64,000 bases of DNA, taken from Meandrina meandrites. Lineage: Eukaryota > Cnidaria > Anthozoa > Scleractinia > Meandrinidae. A program made the position numbers and the translations under genes. The notes beneath the pieces are model-generated. The model was not told the origin of the DNA. It did not search any database and saw only the letters and a list, made by a program, of their open reading frames with translations. The stretch spans positions 39,065,417 to 39,129,416 of the forward strand of contig OY855904.1 in the NCBI GenBank assembly GCA_963693305.1. Direction: 5' to 3'. Shown one piece after another: positions 50,413 through 61,028 of the stretch (position 1 is its first letter; every line of letters begins with the position of its first letter).

Positions 50413-53400
50413 TTACAAAGAAAACAGATCATGAAGAATATAGAGGAACTCATAGAAGCCATCGTTATAGGTGCATTTGTTGCCTTTTTCCTTCTCAACA
50501 CCGGTCGGGTTCAAAAAGCTATCGCGTTATGCAAGGAAAGCTTGGTTCTGCTAAATATTGAAGCACTGAGAATAGAACAGCAATTTCGAAAATTATTTTG
50601 CGGATTTATCTATGAAATAATGTTCGACTCGCACTGTCGTATCCACGACAACACAAGTGCTATAACATACGGAAGGAAACTTCTCGTCATTTACCGCGAG
50701 TGTGGTGAGACAGTCTCAGAGGGTTACCTTAGCATAGACCTGGCACAGTTATATCAGAGTCAAAACAAGTATGCTGAGGCAAAAGAACTTTATGAAAGAG
50801 TAGTCACCATCATGAGAGAAGGTGGGGACAAAAGAGGAGAAGCAATCTCATATCGAAAACTAGGAACTGTGTTTAAATATCTCGGTGACTATGTTAAGGC
50901 TAAAGAATATTACGAGAAAGCACTTGAGATCGACATGGAAATTGGTGACAGAGCAGAAGAAGGCAGAGCTTGCGGAAACCTTGGAACTGTTTTTCTTTCC
51001 TTCGGTGACCATGTCAAGGCTAAAGAATATCTCGAGAAAGCACTTGCGATCAACATAAAAATTGGTAGCAGAGAAGGAGAAGCCGCAGCTTGCGGAAACC
51101 TTGGAACTGTGTTTCAATCTCTCGGTGACTATGTCAAAGCTAAAGAATATCACGAGAAAGCACTTGCGATCAACATGAAAATTGATCACAGAAAAGGAGA
51201 AGCAGCAAATTACGAAAACCTAGGAGTTGTGTCTCATTCTCTCGGTGACTATGTCAAGGCTAAAGAATATCTCGAGAAAGCACTTGCGATCAGCATAAAA
51301 ATTGGTCACAGAGAAGGAGAAGCCGCAGCTTGCGAAAACCTTGGAGTAGTGTTTCATTCTCTCAGTGACTGTGTCAAGGCTAAAGAATATCACGAGAAAG
51401 CACTTGCGATTAGCATAAAAATTGGTTACAGAGAAGGAGAAGCCGAAGCTTGCGGAAACCTTGGATCACTGTTTTATTCTCTCAGTGACTATGTCAAGGC
51501 TAAAGAATATCTCGAGAATGCACTTGCGATCAACATAAAAATTGGTCGTCGAGCAGGAGAAGCAACAGCTTGCGAAAACCTTGGAACTGTGTTTCAATCT
51601 CTCGGTGACTATGTCAAAGCTAAAGAATATCACGAGAAAGCACTTGAAATCAACATGAAAATTGGTCACAGAGAAGGAGAAGCCACAGCTTGCGGAAACC
51701 TTGGAACTGTGTTTCGTTCTCTCGGTGACTATGTCAAAGCTAAAGAATATCACGAGAAAGCACTTGCGATCAACATGAAAATTGGTCACAAAGAAGGAGA
51801 AGCCACAGCTTGCGGAAACCTTGGAACTGTGTTTCGTTCTCTCGGTAACTATGTCAAGGCTAAAGAATATCACGAGAAAGCCCTTGCGATAAACATGAAA
51901 ATTGATCACAGAGAAGGAGAAGCCGCAGATTACGTTAACCTCGGAACTGTGTTTCAATCTCTCGGTGACTATGTCAAGGCTAAAGAATGTCACGAGAAAG
52001 CACTTGAAATCAACATGAAAATTGATCACAGAGAAGGAGAAGCCACAGCTTGCGGAAACCTTGGAACTGTGTTTCATTCTCTCGGTGACTATGTCAAGGC
52101 TAAAGAATATCTCGAGAAAGCACTTGCGACCAACGTAAAAATTGGTCGCAGAGCAGGAGAAGCAACAGCTTGCAGAAACCTTGGAACTGTTTATAGTTCT
52201 CTCAGTGACTATGTTAAGGCTAAAGAATTTTACGAGAAAGCAAGCGCGATTAACATGGAAACTGGTAACAGAGCAGGAGAAGCAGACGATTACGAAAACC
52301 AAGGGTCTCTGTTTTATAATCTCTGTGAAATGGTCAAGGCTAAAGAATCTTATGCGAAAGCACTTGCGATCCTAATGGAAATTGGTGACAGAGCAGGAGT
52401 AGCAAGAAATTACCGAAACCTGGGAAATGTTTATCTAGAACTTAGAAAATATAGAGACAGTAAAGAATATCTGAAGAAAGCACTCGCTATCATGACTACA
52501 ATTGGTGACAGAGCAGAAGAAGCAAGCCTTTACGCATCCCTTGGAGATGTAGATCGATCTCTTGGGGACAATTTCAAGGCTAAAATGTTATACCAAAAAG
52601 CACTTGCAATCGTTACTGAAATTGGCAACAAAGAACTAGAAGCAATCTGTTACTTACGACTAGGATGTGCGTTTTACTCGCTCGATGAATACGTCACAGC
52701 AGAAGAACATCTTGAGAAGGCTCTTTCAATCAGTAAAGATATTAGACTCGGTGAAGCTGAGGCTCAATGTTACTGTTATCTTTCATTGACGAAGCTATCG
52801 CTAGAAAAGTTCCAGGAATCTCATGGCTACATCTTACGAAGTATTGAAAGATGCGAAGATTTGCGAGGTTTTAATACAAACAACGATGAAATCAACATAT
52901 CTGTCGAGGACAAACACGATTTTCCCTACAAGAAGCTCGCTGAATTGCTTTGTGCCGCTCGAGAAGCTAACTATGCTCTTTACGTTGCAGAGCTGGGACG
53001 AGCTAGAGCCTTAGCAGACTTGATGGCCACTCAATACTCCGCTGAAACAAACTTATCAGCTAACCCGCAATCATGGACTGGAATTGAAAATGTCATGACG
53101 AAAGAAACCAACTGCACTTGTCTGTACATTTCTTATCATGCTCAAAAAGTATTTTTGTGGATTCTCAAGACAAGCGGAGACATTTCTTTCCGAGAAATAA
53201 CAGTGGACAAAAACACTCTTTACAAAAGATTACCACAGCTAGCTGAAAATTTGGATGAATTTTTTGCACTCATGGTTAAAAGTTTCCGTAGCTTTGGTAT
53301 TTTACCCGAGGAGATTTGCGAAGATCGATCTTTAAATGACATCGAGCCGGTTGAATCTGATTTTTCTCAGGAAGAGAGGCTCGCAGCTTTGCGACATGCA

Positions 53401-54285
53401 AAGGAAGAGGAAGATCCCGAACCAAGTTTAACTTTGTTTCACGAGATGCTCATCAATCCTGTGACAGACTTACTTGACGAGCCTGAAATCATCATTGTTC
53501 CTGAACGCAACTTGTACCGTGCTCCATTTGCAGCTTTACTCGATAAAAAGGGGAAGTATTTATCAGAGAATTTCAGGATCCGCATCATTCCTTCACTGAC
53601 GACTCTGAAGCTCATTCAGGACAGTCCTGCAGGCTATCACAGTCAGACTGGTGCTCTGATAGTGGGGGATCCTGATGTTGGTGATGTCATTTACAACGGA
53701 CGTCTTAATAGGAACTTTATATCATTGCCCGGTGCAAGAAAGGAAGCAGAGATGATTGGGCGGCTGCTGGGCGTCTCGTCTTTGTTAGGAAAGGAAGCAA
53801 CGAAGCAGGCTGTACTTCAAAGGATAGATTCAGTGAGTCTGATACATTTCGCTGCACATGGCAATGCTGAAAGAGGAGAAATTGCGCTTTCCCCTCCGAG
53901 ATCTACTAATGAGATTCCACAAGAAGACGACTACCTTTTGAAAATGTCTGACATTTCAAAAGTTCAACTGCGAGCTAAACTGGTAGTACTAAGCTGTTGT
54001 CACAGTGCCCGTGGACAGATCAGAGCCGAGGGAGTTGTTGGAATCGCTCGCGCGTTCCTAGGATCCGGTGCACGCTCAGTGTTGGTGGCACTGTGGGCCC
54101 TAGAAGACAGTGCAACAGAGCAGTTCATGAGTCGTTTTTACCATCACCTTGTTCGTGGGGAAAGTGCCAGCGATTCTCTTCACAAGGCCATGAGTTGGAT
54201 GAGAGAAAACGGCTTTACCAAGGTTTCTGAGTGGGCGCCGTTTATGCTGATTGGAGATAACGTGACATTTGACTTCCGAAAAACA
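50413..54285 (+). CDS. TPR-CHAT protein, main exon
   Basis: From ATG 50431 the exon encodes 1,285 residues. Residues 1-95 are helical. About residues 96-815 form 17-18 TPR units of exactly 40 residues (consensus NLGTVF-SLGDYVKAKEYHEKALAINMKIG-REGEA in pieces). The CHAT caspase-like domain fills about 880-1285, with the catalytic His in HFAAHG (His1143) and Cys in LSCCHS (Cys1189/1190). CHAT proteases are clan CD cysteine peptidases; in animals TTC28-type proteins share this layout, and in bacteria TPR-CHAT proteases act in defence. A protein-triggered protease is a reasonable inference, perhaps in immunity. An acceptor ends at 50412, so an upstream exon may exist. The exon closes at a GTAAGT donor (54286) just before the apparent stop. 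Confidence 0.88.
50728..52760 (+). repeat. 120-bp tandem repeat array coding for TPR units
   Basis: Period 120 bases. Many units share AAGGCTAAAGAATATCACGA and GGAAACCTTGGAACTGTGTT nearly unchanged, most strongly between 51000 and 52140. It is coding, not satellite. Confidence 0.9.
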
Positions 54286-54606
54286 GTAAGTTAAAAATAA
54301 TGAAGACACCATTTTATGATGCGAGGTGATCAGTTCGCTTATTCTTGTGATCTGTCTATAGGCGGTTTCTATATCTTTTTAAAAACAACTTCTACAAGCC
54401 AAAGTAGTATTTTCAGTTCAGTCCTCTTTCTAGGCTAGTATCTGACATTTTCAATTTTCTAACATTCCTAGAAGTCCAAATATAGAAGCTTAGAACTTGC
54501 ACTGCTGTTACTTTATAAAACGACTAAAAGGAAATTTCTTGCACGGTGTTAAGCATTTTTTTTTATCAATTTCCTTAAATTCAGTTTTGTCTTTTTGGTG
54601 TTGTAG

Positions 54607-54660
54607 GAAGAAGAGACTCTTATCAGTGGAGGGCTCCATGCAGAGAAAATCAAGCAGTAA
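54607..54660 (+). CDS. TPR-CHAT protein, short last exon
   Basis: The GTAAGT donor at 54286 and the TTGGTGTTGTAG acceptor (54595-54606) define a 321-base intron. The exon then reads EEETLISGGLHAEKIKQ and stops, in phase with the main exon. Without splicing the protein would end three codons after the donor. Confidence 0.75.
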   Translation, partial: EEETLISGGLHAEKIKQ

Positions 54661-55449
54661 TCACTGATGAGCGAATGAACTTCTGCGATTACAGTGTTAA
54701 GTAACAAAAATAGCCTTGATTTTCATTTACGTCTACTGCCTTTTAAAGACATAACTTTTTAATTTCTTTCAAGCAGTTAAGGAAAAGTTTTTTATTATTT
54801 CAAACTGATTTTTTCACGAGAATAGTTAAAAATGTCTTGTAATAATCTAACCAGTGAGATCTGCGTAATTTTAAGTTAAAATTTTAGGGGGGGGGGGGGT
54901 GGGGGGCTGCAAGGGGGAGGGAGGGGAGGGATCAGTTCCAAAACTGGACCTACGTTTTCTGTTGTCCAAAACCCCAACCGGATCGAAACCGTGTAAGAGA
55001 TAGGGATAGCAGGTCCCATGGGAACCGAAAAGCCTATCTAGTCCGATTTCTCATTTGTTCGGATCAGTATCTACCGCTACGTTCGACAAAAGTCGCTTCT
55101 TTCGGTGTTGCCACAAAACCAGAAAAAACAGCAGCAATATATTCCTTAGTAAATTCCTTATTTGGTTTGTTTGTTTGTTTCTTGTAAGCATGTTCTGGTT
55201 TTGACGTCACGGCTGGTCTAGTCCAAGGTCCTTTCCTCGCGCGGTTTTTGACGTAACCGGAAGTGAAATTACACGTTTTTGGATGCCTAAAACGCGGTGA
55301 AGACAAAGATGATGTTCAGATCAGCTTTCGATGTAGATTCGATCAAGCAAATTAAAAAAAGAATGTGTCATATACACTTTAAACATGTACCTTATCTGAG
55401 CCAATCCATGTGTTAATCTCGAGATGCAGACCTGTATTAGTCTCTAGAT
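54661..55449. other. 3' flank of TPR-CHAT gene
   Basis: Contains a G-rich tract at 54887-54930. No exon is seen. Confidence 0.45.
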
Positions 55450-55608
55450 GTCATTTTGGTGCGAGAGATGATTGGAAGCGTGCTGGGTTGAGGCACGCTG
55501 GGAGTCTCGGGAAGGTAGAAGCGACGGTTTTTTCCCTTGCTCCCTTCCCGTGGCTCCCAGCGCGTCTTAATCCACTCTTGTATTCAGTCTTCTCTTGCAC
55601 CAAAAATA
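55450..55608. repeat. Hairpin of about 160 bp
   Basis: Left GCTGGGAGTCTCGGGAAGG pairs with right CCTTCCCGTGGCTCCCAGC; the outer TTTTGGTGCGAGAG / CTCTTGCACCAAAA also pair. Confidence 0.8.
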
Positions 55609-57957
55609 TGCTAATAGCGACTGGGCACAGGACTGCTTTTCGAGTTGCGAGAAATGTTTAATCTTTATAATTAAGGAATGACATAACTGGACACATAAGG
55701 CCGAACATGATAAACGCATTAATCATACAGTTATTATAGGAAAACAAGTTTTTTATGCTTGTCGATGCAAGAAAGTGAAGATCTTAAACAAACTACAACG
55801 GCAACGTAAACGAACAATAGCTCTACGCGTGCGTTTTAAATCTTGGTACATTTCTTGGCCGTTCTTTGCGAAACAACAACGTGAAAGACCATATTCTGTC
55901 GTGCATATTTTGGACAACGTGAACGACAGCGGCTAAATTTTCGTATTTCTTTTTGGGGTTCAATTCTCTCTTTGTATATTTAGCTGGAGCTAGTTCTTAA
56001 ACCGATAGATACACTGAATACATCTGAATAATCGCGAGATTCTCAAGTAAAATGTAAATTCGTTTTTTAATTTGTTGTCCGATGGTGTTTCCGAACACTT
56101 TCCGAACTTTTCCGAAGATTGCCTAAGATTGCCGAGGAAGATCCGAAGATGTTTCGACTTAATATAGATAAGCTTTTGGCTCATTCAGCTTTGAAACATG
56201 GCAAACTCGTCAGCAAACGTGACGAAATCGATATGAAAGATATGATACCCTCTCACATGTTAAGATATGATTTTTCTCAGCGAGAGAAATCCTGATAATT
56301 CACCCTGTGTTGTCGTTACCGATCAGGCGTGAAAAATGGTATCTTAAAGAGGTCAAAAGGATTGAGCCAAAACCTAAAGTGAAAGTTGTTTCCTTTAGGG
56401 GTTAAATTCAAATTTTCTAATCGATCCCCCGTTCTTGTGATATCGGAGTCCCCCTCCAGGGAGCTTTCCGCTACTAAGAGCTAAACCGAGAGCTAGTATT
56501 GTGCACCTACTTTAAACAATAAAATTTTATGTCAATAGACGAATAGTGAATACCGATATTAAATCAAGTTTTTTTTTCTGCAAAATTATAATGTTTTTGC
56601 TTTTAATATTTTGATATGATTTTTCATTAGTTTCCATGGCATGCACACCTAATTGCAATAACATTGCCATAGAAAAAAGGAAAAAATGATAAAAGGCAAG
56701 TGCGAATTAATTAGGTAAACAAACTACGTTCTCTGCCGTGTGATAGTTGTCAGAGTAGTTATCAATACGGTACAAACAGGTTTTGACTTTTCCATTTAAT
56801 ACCTGTATGCTTTAATACATGTAACATGGATTCCCTATGAATGATAGGCTTTTGTTAATTAACACTTTTTTGCTTTTTCCATTTTTCTTTTCTATGTAGC
56901 AATGTTGTTGCAATTAGGTGTACCTACATGGTAATTAAGTAAGGTAATGAACAGCCAATAAAAGTGTGAAACTGAAACATCGCTGAACTTACATGAGTTG
57001 TGTACGATGCAGGGGGGCGGGGAGGCGCTGGGGGGCGAGGGGGCGGTAGTCCCGCCAGAGTTTCTCTTGCAAAATGCTCGAAATTCGGGCAACAAACCTC
57101 GAAAAAATATAAAAAGTAAACCGACAAATCTCAACATTACGTCCAAAACGACGGAATTACATCAACAGAAATAGTATTGAAAATATATGGTAATACCGGA
57201 CTTTGTGGTTCGAAAGTCTAAATTTCGCATTTTTTATGTGGTTTCGTTTCCTTTCGAAAATTACTATAGTAAATTCATGTTTCAATTTTACTCGCAAATT
57301 TTGCGTGACACCTCAGTTTGACTCAAATGTTAAGTTCTGAGCGCTAGCTCAAAACTTAAACCCGTTTACGCCTGAGTGTTCCACATGCTTTTGCATAACT
57401 TTCACGTGGGGAAAACAATGTACATTAGCTCCCAAAAATACCTTTTGCTGAACTAGAATGGAGAAATAAAATATTTCCGAAGAAAAAGGATAGATAATGC
57501 ATTCACATCTTCGGGCGCTACGAAATTTATTAAAGAATTAACTGTTAACGTTTTCCCGCAAGCAAGCAAAGTACACAGCTATTTCAATGCACGTTTTGTT
57601 GTCCATTTTGTGTGCCTCTTTATTCGCCTTTCAACACATGTCACTTTTTTTTCTTTCAACACATGTCATTTCTTTTTCGGGCAATAAGGTCTGCGTCCCC
57701 CAGGTTCGAAGGTGCCCGTCCACCTATGGTTGTGTCTGTCTTCTCTAGCGCTGATATGATACTGAATATTTAATATTTCTTTTCTTTTTTACTACATCAC
57801 TGTCACAAGTTCTGTACATCAGGCACATATCCCCGTTATTTTTCGGATTTAGCTGGCCAAGGGCTAGTGGTCGCCATTTCCAACAGCTGTTACTCTCGCT
57901 TGCTCGTTCAATGTACTTTCGGGTGGCAAAAAAATTCACTTTATAAGTTAGTGTGGG
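55609..57957. other. Intergenic, repeats only
   Basis: Imperfect inverted segments around 56600-56950 (ATTGCAATAACATTGCCATAG / CTATGTAGCAATGTTGTTGC), a G-rich patch at 57010-57050 and a TTTCAACACATGTCA pair at about 57630 and 57655. No gene is supported. Confidence 0.5.
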
Positions 57958-58062
57958 GCTGGACTTAGGTAAAAACGGGCGTGTATCACCGCAATGATGA
58001 TACTGTAGGCTCTGTAGAATGGTATGTTGCCTTGGTTATATGTCCTGTTTGTGACACTGGAA
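57955..58062 (+). pseudogene. Decayed duplicate of the tiny CxxC gene
   Basis: About 105 bases matching 58204-58312 (GACTTAGGTAAAA, CTCTGT(A/G)GAATGGT, TGTGACACTGG) but with in-frame stops and a frame change. Confidence 0.6.
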
Positions 58063-58183
58063 TCAAATATGAAAACCAATTATTATACTAAAATTGAAAA
58101 ACAAATCTGAAAATCAATTCTAATTTTCAAACTTGTAATGATTTAGATTTCAGCGCACTTAACTATATATAGAAGAAAAAAAG

Positions 58184-58345
58184 ATGGGAATTATGACTGT
58201 TCAAATTGAGGGGGTAGACTTAGGTAAAACGGTGGTTATCAGCCGGGATCATGGTGCTTTATGCTCTGTGGAATGGTGTGTTGGCTTGGTTATGTGTCCT
58301 GTATGTGACACTGGAAAATCTGCTGAGTTAATTCTTGGAAACTAG
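58184..58345 (+). CDS. Tiny Cys-containing ORF, 53 aa
   Basis: ATG follows AACTATATATAGAAG by 10 bases, the same box-plus-ATG layout as other genes of the element but on the opposite strand. The product has SRDHGALCSVEWC and VMCPVCDTGK, a possible CxxC half-ribbon. A decayed copy lies 250 bases upstream. No family is recognised and the short length keeps confidence low. Confidence 0.35.
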   Translation: MGIMTVQIEGVDLGKTVVISRDHGALCSVEWCVGLVMCPVCDTGKSAELILGN

Positions 58346-58570
58346 AGCTAAATAATTGCGATGGTTTTAAAATTGTGATCTGATTTTTTGCGCTCGGTTT
58401 TTTTAAAATAAATAAATTACGCTTGGATTTTTTGAAAAAGTACTCAGAAATTTGTTATTGAAACCAATCCTGAAAACAAGCGGAGCTATTATGATGTTTG
58501 AATTTTTAATTCAAACTCCATTATTCAAAAGCTCTTATAGTCTTTTTACGAATTTTGGATCTTTATGCGT

Positions 58571-58891
58571 TCATTCAGATTCATCTTCATCTTCATCTTC
58601 AGACGATAAAACATGAAGACATTCTTCACTGAACTTGGTATAATCATATTTTTTTGTTGTTTTGCATTTTTTACATTTAATTGATATTTTACCATCGCCA
58701 TCAGGTTCAATAAGTTTTACATTTTTGATGTGATATAAAAACCCGATGATATCACTACCGATTTGACTATGGATGGGATGTTTAAATAAAACTTTGTGAG
58801 ATGTTATATGTTCTCTGCGCGTTGCTGATATGAGGTAATCAATTTCGGCCTTTCGTCCTTGGTATCTTTTATGATCTTTGTTTTTTTCCAT
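58571..58891 (-). CDS. Unknown 106-aa protein with CxxC and acidic tail
   Basis: ATG 58891 follows an ATATATATT-rich spacer. The protein is basic at the N-terminus (KDHKRYQGRKAEIDYLI), has one CKKC pair near residue 73 with a later single Cys, and ends in a Ser/Glu/Asp tail (SSEDEDEDESE). It may bind nucleic acid, but I do not recognise the family. It lies at the element's left end, the last gene of the minus-strand series. Confidence 0.6.
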   Translation of the reverse strand: MEKNKDHKRYQGRKAEIDYLISATRREHITSHKVLFKHPIHSQIGSDIIGFLYHIKNVKLIEPDGDGKISIKCKKCKTTKKYDYTKFSEECLHVLSSEDEDEDESE

Positions 58892-58976
58892 AATATATTA
58901 AAATATATATTATTTTTTAAGCATGTTTTTTAAGCCTGTTATAGTTTAATTGTAAAATCTTGGATTTGAGTGTGTT

Positions 58977-59270
58977 TTACCATAGTATATTGAATGACCA
59001 AAAATTTGCTGATTTTGGGTTTAGATGAGTTAATTCATTGTTTTTATTTTTTATTTTGGAAGCGCGGTTTCTGTATTTTAACCTTTTTTCATCATTTTTA
59101 TGTATTAAGAAATCTTGATGCCTTTTATCGCCAAAATCTAATGTTGTGCCATCTTGAAGAGTAACTTTATATTTTTTGAAATGTTTCTTAGAATAATTTA
59201 AATTTTTTGCACCTAAATTTAAAGCGTGGATTAATAAATCGATGAAATCATACCCATATACTAAGTTCAT
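58977..59270 (-). CDS. Small DUF5754-like protein
   Basis: 97 residues starting at an ATG joined to TATATATAAT. The pattern KYKVTLQDGTTLDFGDKRHQ ... HKNDEKRLKYRNRA ... PKSANFWSFNILW is the signature of a small family found in large DNA viruses and Polinton-like viruses (lysine-rich, FG motif, HKD-like motif, terminal FWS..LW). Its function is unknown. The complete signature suggests an intact gene. Confidence 0.75.
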   Translation of the reverse strand: MNLVYGYDFIDLLIHALNLGAKNLNYSKKHFKKYKVTLQDGTTLDFGDKRHQDFLIHKNDEKRLKYRNRASKIKNKNNELTHLNPKSANFWSFNILW

Positions 59271-59282
59271 TATATATAATGG
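59271..59282 (-). promoter_or_regulatory. TATA-type box
   Basis: ATTATATATA read on the minus strand ends exactly at the ATG of the DUF5754-like gene. Confidence 0.5.
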
Positions 59283-59293
59283 TAGATATTATT

Positions 59294-59473
59294 TTATTTG
59301 TTTGAATGCTCGATCTTGAAGATTATAAAATCAATGCAATCATTTTGCATACACACTGGGCAAATATGGGGTATCAAACCGTTGACTAATTCAGGATGAC
59401 ATCTAAATTTGATACCACCCCATTTGTTTAGAGAGTATGTTTTGAGAAAATGTTTGATATTTTCAAGGTCCAT
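59294..59473 (-). CDS. 59-aa zinc-binding-type protein
   Basis: A short frame from ATG 59473, directly below ATATATATG, to TAA 59294. It reads MDLENIKHFLKTYSLNKWGG and carries Cys-His near residue 25 and CPVCMQNDC at 38-46, fitting a small zinc ribbon. It fills the gap between the integrase and the DUF5754-like gene with tight spacing, which supports it as real. No named family is recognised. Confidence 0.65.
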   Translation of the reverse strand: MDLENIKHFLKTYSLNKWGGIKFRCHPELVNGLIPHICPVCMQNDCIDFIIFKIEHSNK

Positions 59474-59513
59474 ATATATATGTATTATATATTTATTTTT
59501 GATATTTGTGCGT

Positions 59514-60503
59514 TTATATATGTTGTAAATCTTTCATTGGAATCCAGCTGTTAAATTCATCACTATACCCCTTCCATTTGACAAGGGCCTGTTTCTTTTT
59601 GTAGTCTCTACGGATCACTTTATCAATTCTGAATACATCCTGTTTTGCTTTTAACAGTTCAGGTTCATAAAAGCTACCTTGTATTTTTTCATTATTTAAA
59701 TCCTTCAGTTTGTAAGTGATGGGATTAGTATATTGTATTTTATTTATTTTAAATATTTCTTCAGTCCAGTTTGGTGTATAGCCCTTGTCAAACACCTTTC
59801 GCTTATACTTAGATATTCGGACCTTATCACCAACCTTAAATTTTGGTTTAGCTGATAATGGCTCCATATCACCGTATAGGTTAAAGTAAACAGTTCCTTC
59901 ATTCTTTTTCTTTGAAGCCTCTGTTGGTGTTATTGAACTGTGTTTTGTATTATTGTATTCTTTTACCAGTTTGGGCAACATATCGAGATACTGCGTATTA
60001 CCTTGAACAGTGAACTGCTTCCACATTTTGGTTTTAATTGTTTTATTCCATCTTTCACAAACTGATGACTTTTCCTCATTTTCAGTAGAGTACAATGTTA
60101 TTTTATTCTTTTCTAAGAGGTCTTTGAAGTGTTTGTTGTAATACTCTTTACCTTTGTCTGTCCATAAATATTCCGGTTTTCTGCCTTCTTTGAGGATTGT
60201 TTTGAATGCTTCAGTCACTGTTTCACCTTTTTTGTCTTTCAAAGGAATGATCCAACCATATTTACTGAAAACATCCAGCACCATGAGAAGATATCTGAAT
60301 CCCTTGTTCCATTTACTGAACTGTTGCATTTCAACCAAATCCGAACACCATATTTCATCAATGGGGTTAACTATAACACGCCGTCGAGTAAAGTTGCGCT
60401 TTATTGATTTATGTAATTCATCAGCTAATTCTTTTTGCCAGTTTTCTTTACTCGACGGCCTTTCTCGTTTTTTGACTTCTTTTTTTTTACACCAAGACCG
60501 AGT
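59514..60503 (-). CDS. Chromodomain DDE integrase, start unresolved
   Basis: The frame is open from 60503 to 59514. The conserved HKSIKRNF / VNPIDEIWCSDLVEM segment with the first catalytic Asp lies upstream of the first ATG (60338), so translation must start earlier, yet no ATG exists there. The second Asp is in LWTDKGKEY and the Glu in SSVCERWNK. An SH3-like part (FKVGDKVRISKYK) and a C-terminal chromodomain (VIRRDYKKKQALVKWKGY) follow. The frame overlaps the end of the PLA2 gene by 79 bases in the -1 register at an A9 run. It would integrate the element, the chromodomain guiding site choice. Confidence 0.88.
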   Translation of the reverse strand, partial: TRSWCKKKEVKKRERPSSKENWQKELADELHKSIKRNFTRRRVIVNPIDEIWCSDLVEMQQFSKWNKGFRYLLMVLDVFSKYGWIIPLKDKKGETVTEAFKTILKEGRKPEYLWTDKGKEYYNKHFKDLLEKNKITLYSTENEEKSSVCERWNKTIKTKMWKQFTVQGNTQYLDMLPKLVKEYNNTKHSSITPTEASKKKNEGTVYFNLYGDMEPLSAKPKFKVGDKVRISKYKRKVFDKGYTPNWTEEIFKINKIQYTNPITYKLKDLNNEKIQGSFYEPELLKAKQDVFRIDKVIRRDYKKKQALVKWKGYSDEFNSWIPMKDLQHI

Positions 60504-61006
60504 TTAGCTTTTGAAGAAATAGCATTTCGAGCAACAGCATGACCCCATTGTCTGTCCTTCCAAGGGATGGCATCAAGTGATTTTACCATCTTCCTGTCAG
60601 CCTCATTTTTGCACTTGACTTGATCTTTTGAGGGTTTATTTGCACAGACGCTGTATTCAACGTCACGGATCATTGAAACAGCATCTGTTTTTCCGGTTGG
60701 TTTTTCATAGATTTCAAGTATTTTACCTGTATTTTGATCCCATTTTACCTGCTTTTCAAGAGGATTACCTGGACCTGTGTATTTATGACCAGGCATCACG
60801 AAACCTTTTTTCGGAGCAACTTTGAGAATTGCTTTGTGAATATCAAAACCACCTCCCGATTGCGTATTTTTGATGATTTTAGCCTTGCCTTTGTGGTATA
60901 TGGTGCAAGTTGCTTTCTCCATTAGTCGATCATTTTTGGTCTTTTCTATTCGCTTATTGATTGAATCAGTATTTTTTTTACACGTGACACAATATGATTT
61001 ACACAT
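60425..61006 (-). CDS. Zinc ribbon + PLA2-like virion protein
   Basis: 193 residues. The N-terminus is a DUF5679-like ribbon (KSYCVTCKKNTDS ... CTIYHKGK, second Cys pair incomplete). The PLA2-like domain follows with the intact calcium loop YTGPGNPLE, but the catalytic His is replaced (MIRDVEYSVC, Arg at 60665-60667). It then shares RQWGHAVARNAISSK with the left element's protein, and ends in a Lys/Arg tail after GLGV at an A9 run. The C-terminal YWSGDIAKGAF block is missing; it sits in the neighbouring gene. The His loss argues against lipase activity. The integrase frame begins inside its tail. Confidence 0.85.
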   Translation of the reverse strand: MCKSYCVTCKKNTDSINKRIEKTKNDRLMEKATCTIYHKGKAKIIKNTQSGGGFDIHKAILKVAPKKGFVMPGHKYTGPGNPLEKQVKWDQNTGKILEIYEKPTGKTDAVSMIRDVEYSVCANKPSKDQVKCKNEADRKMVKSLDAIPWKDRQWGHAVARNAISSKAKLGLGVKKKKSKNEKGRRVKKTGKKN

Positions 61007-61020
61007 CTATATACAAATAG
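61007..61020 (-). promoter_or_regulatory. TATA-type box
   Basis: TTTGTATATAG precedes the ATG at 61006. Confidence 0.4.
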
Positions 61021-61028
61021 ATTAGATA

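Noticed and set aside
51466..52302. Long minus-strand open frame of 278 codons
   Set aside because: It is the reverse shadow of the 120-bp TPR array: it repeats the same 40-residue string and has no domain.
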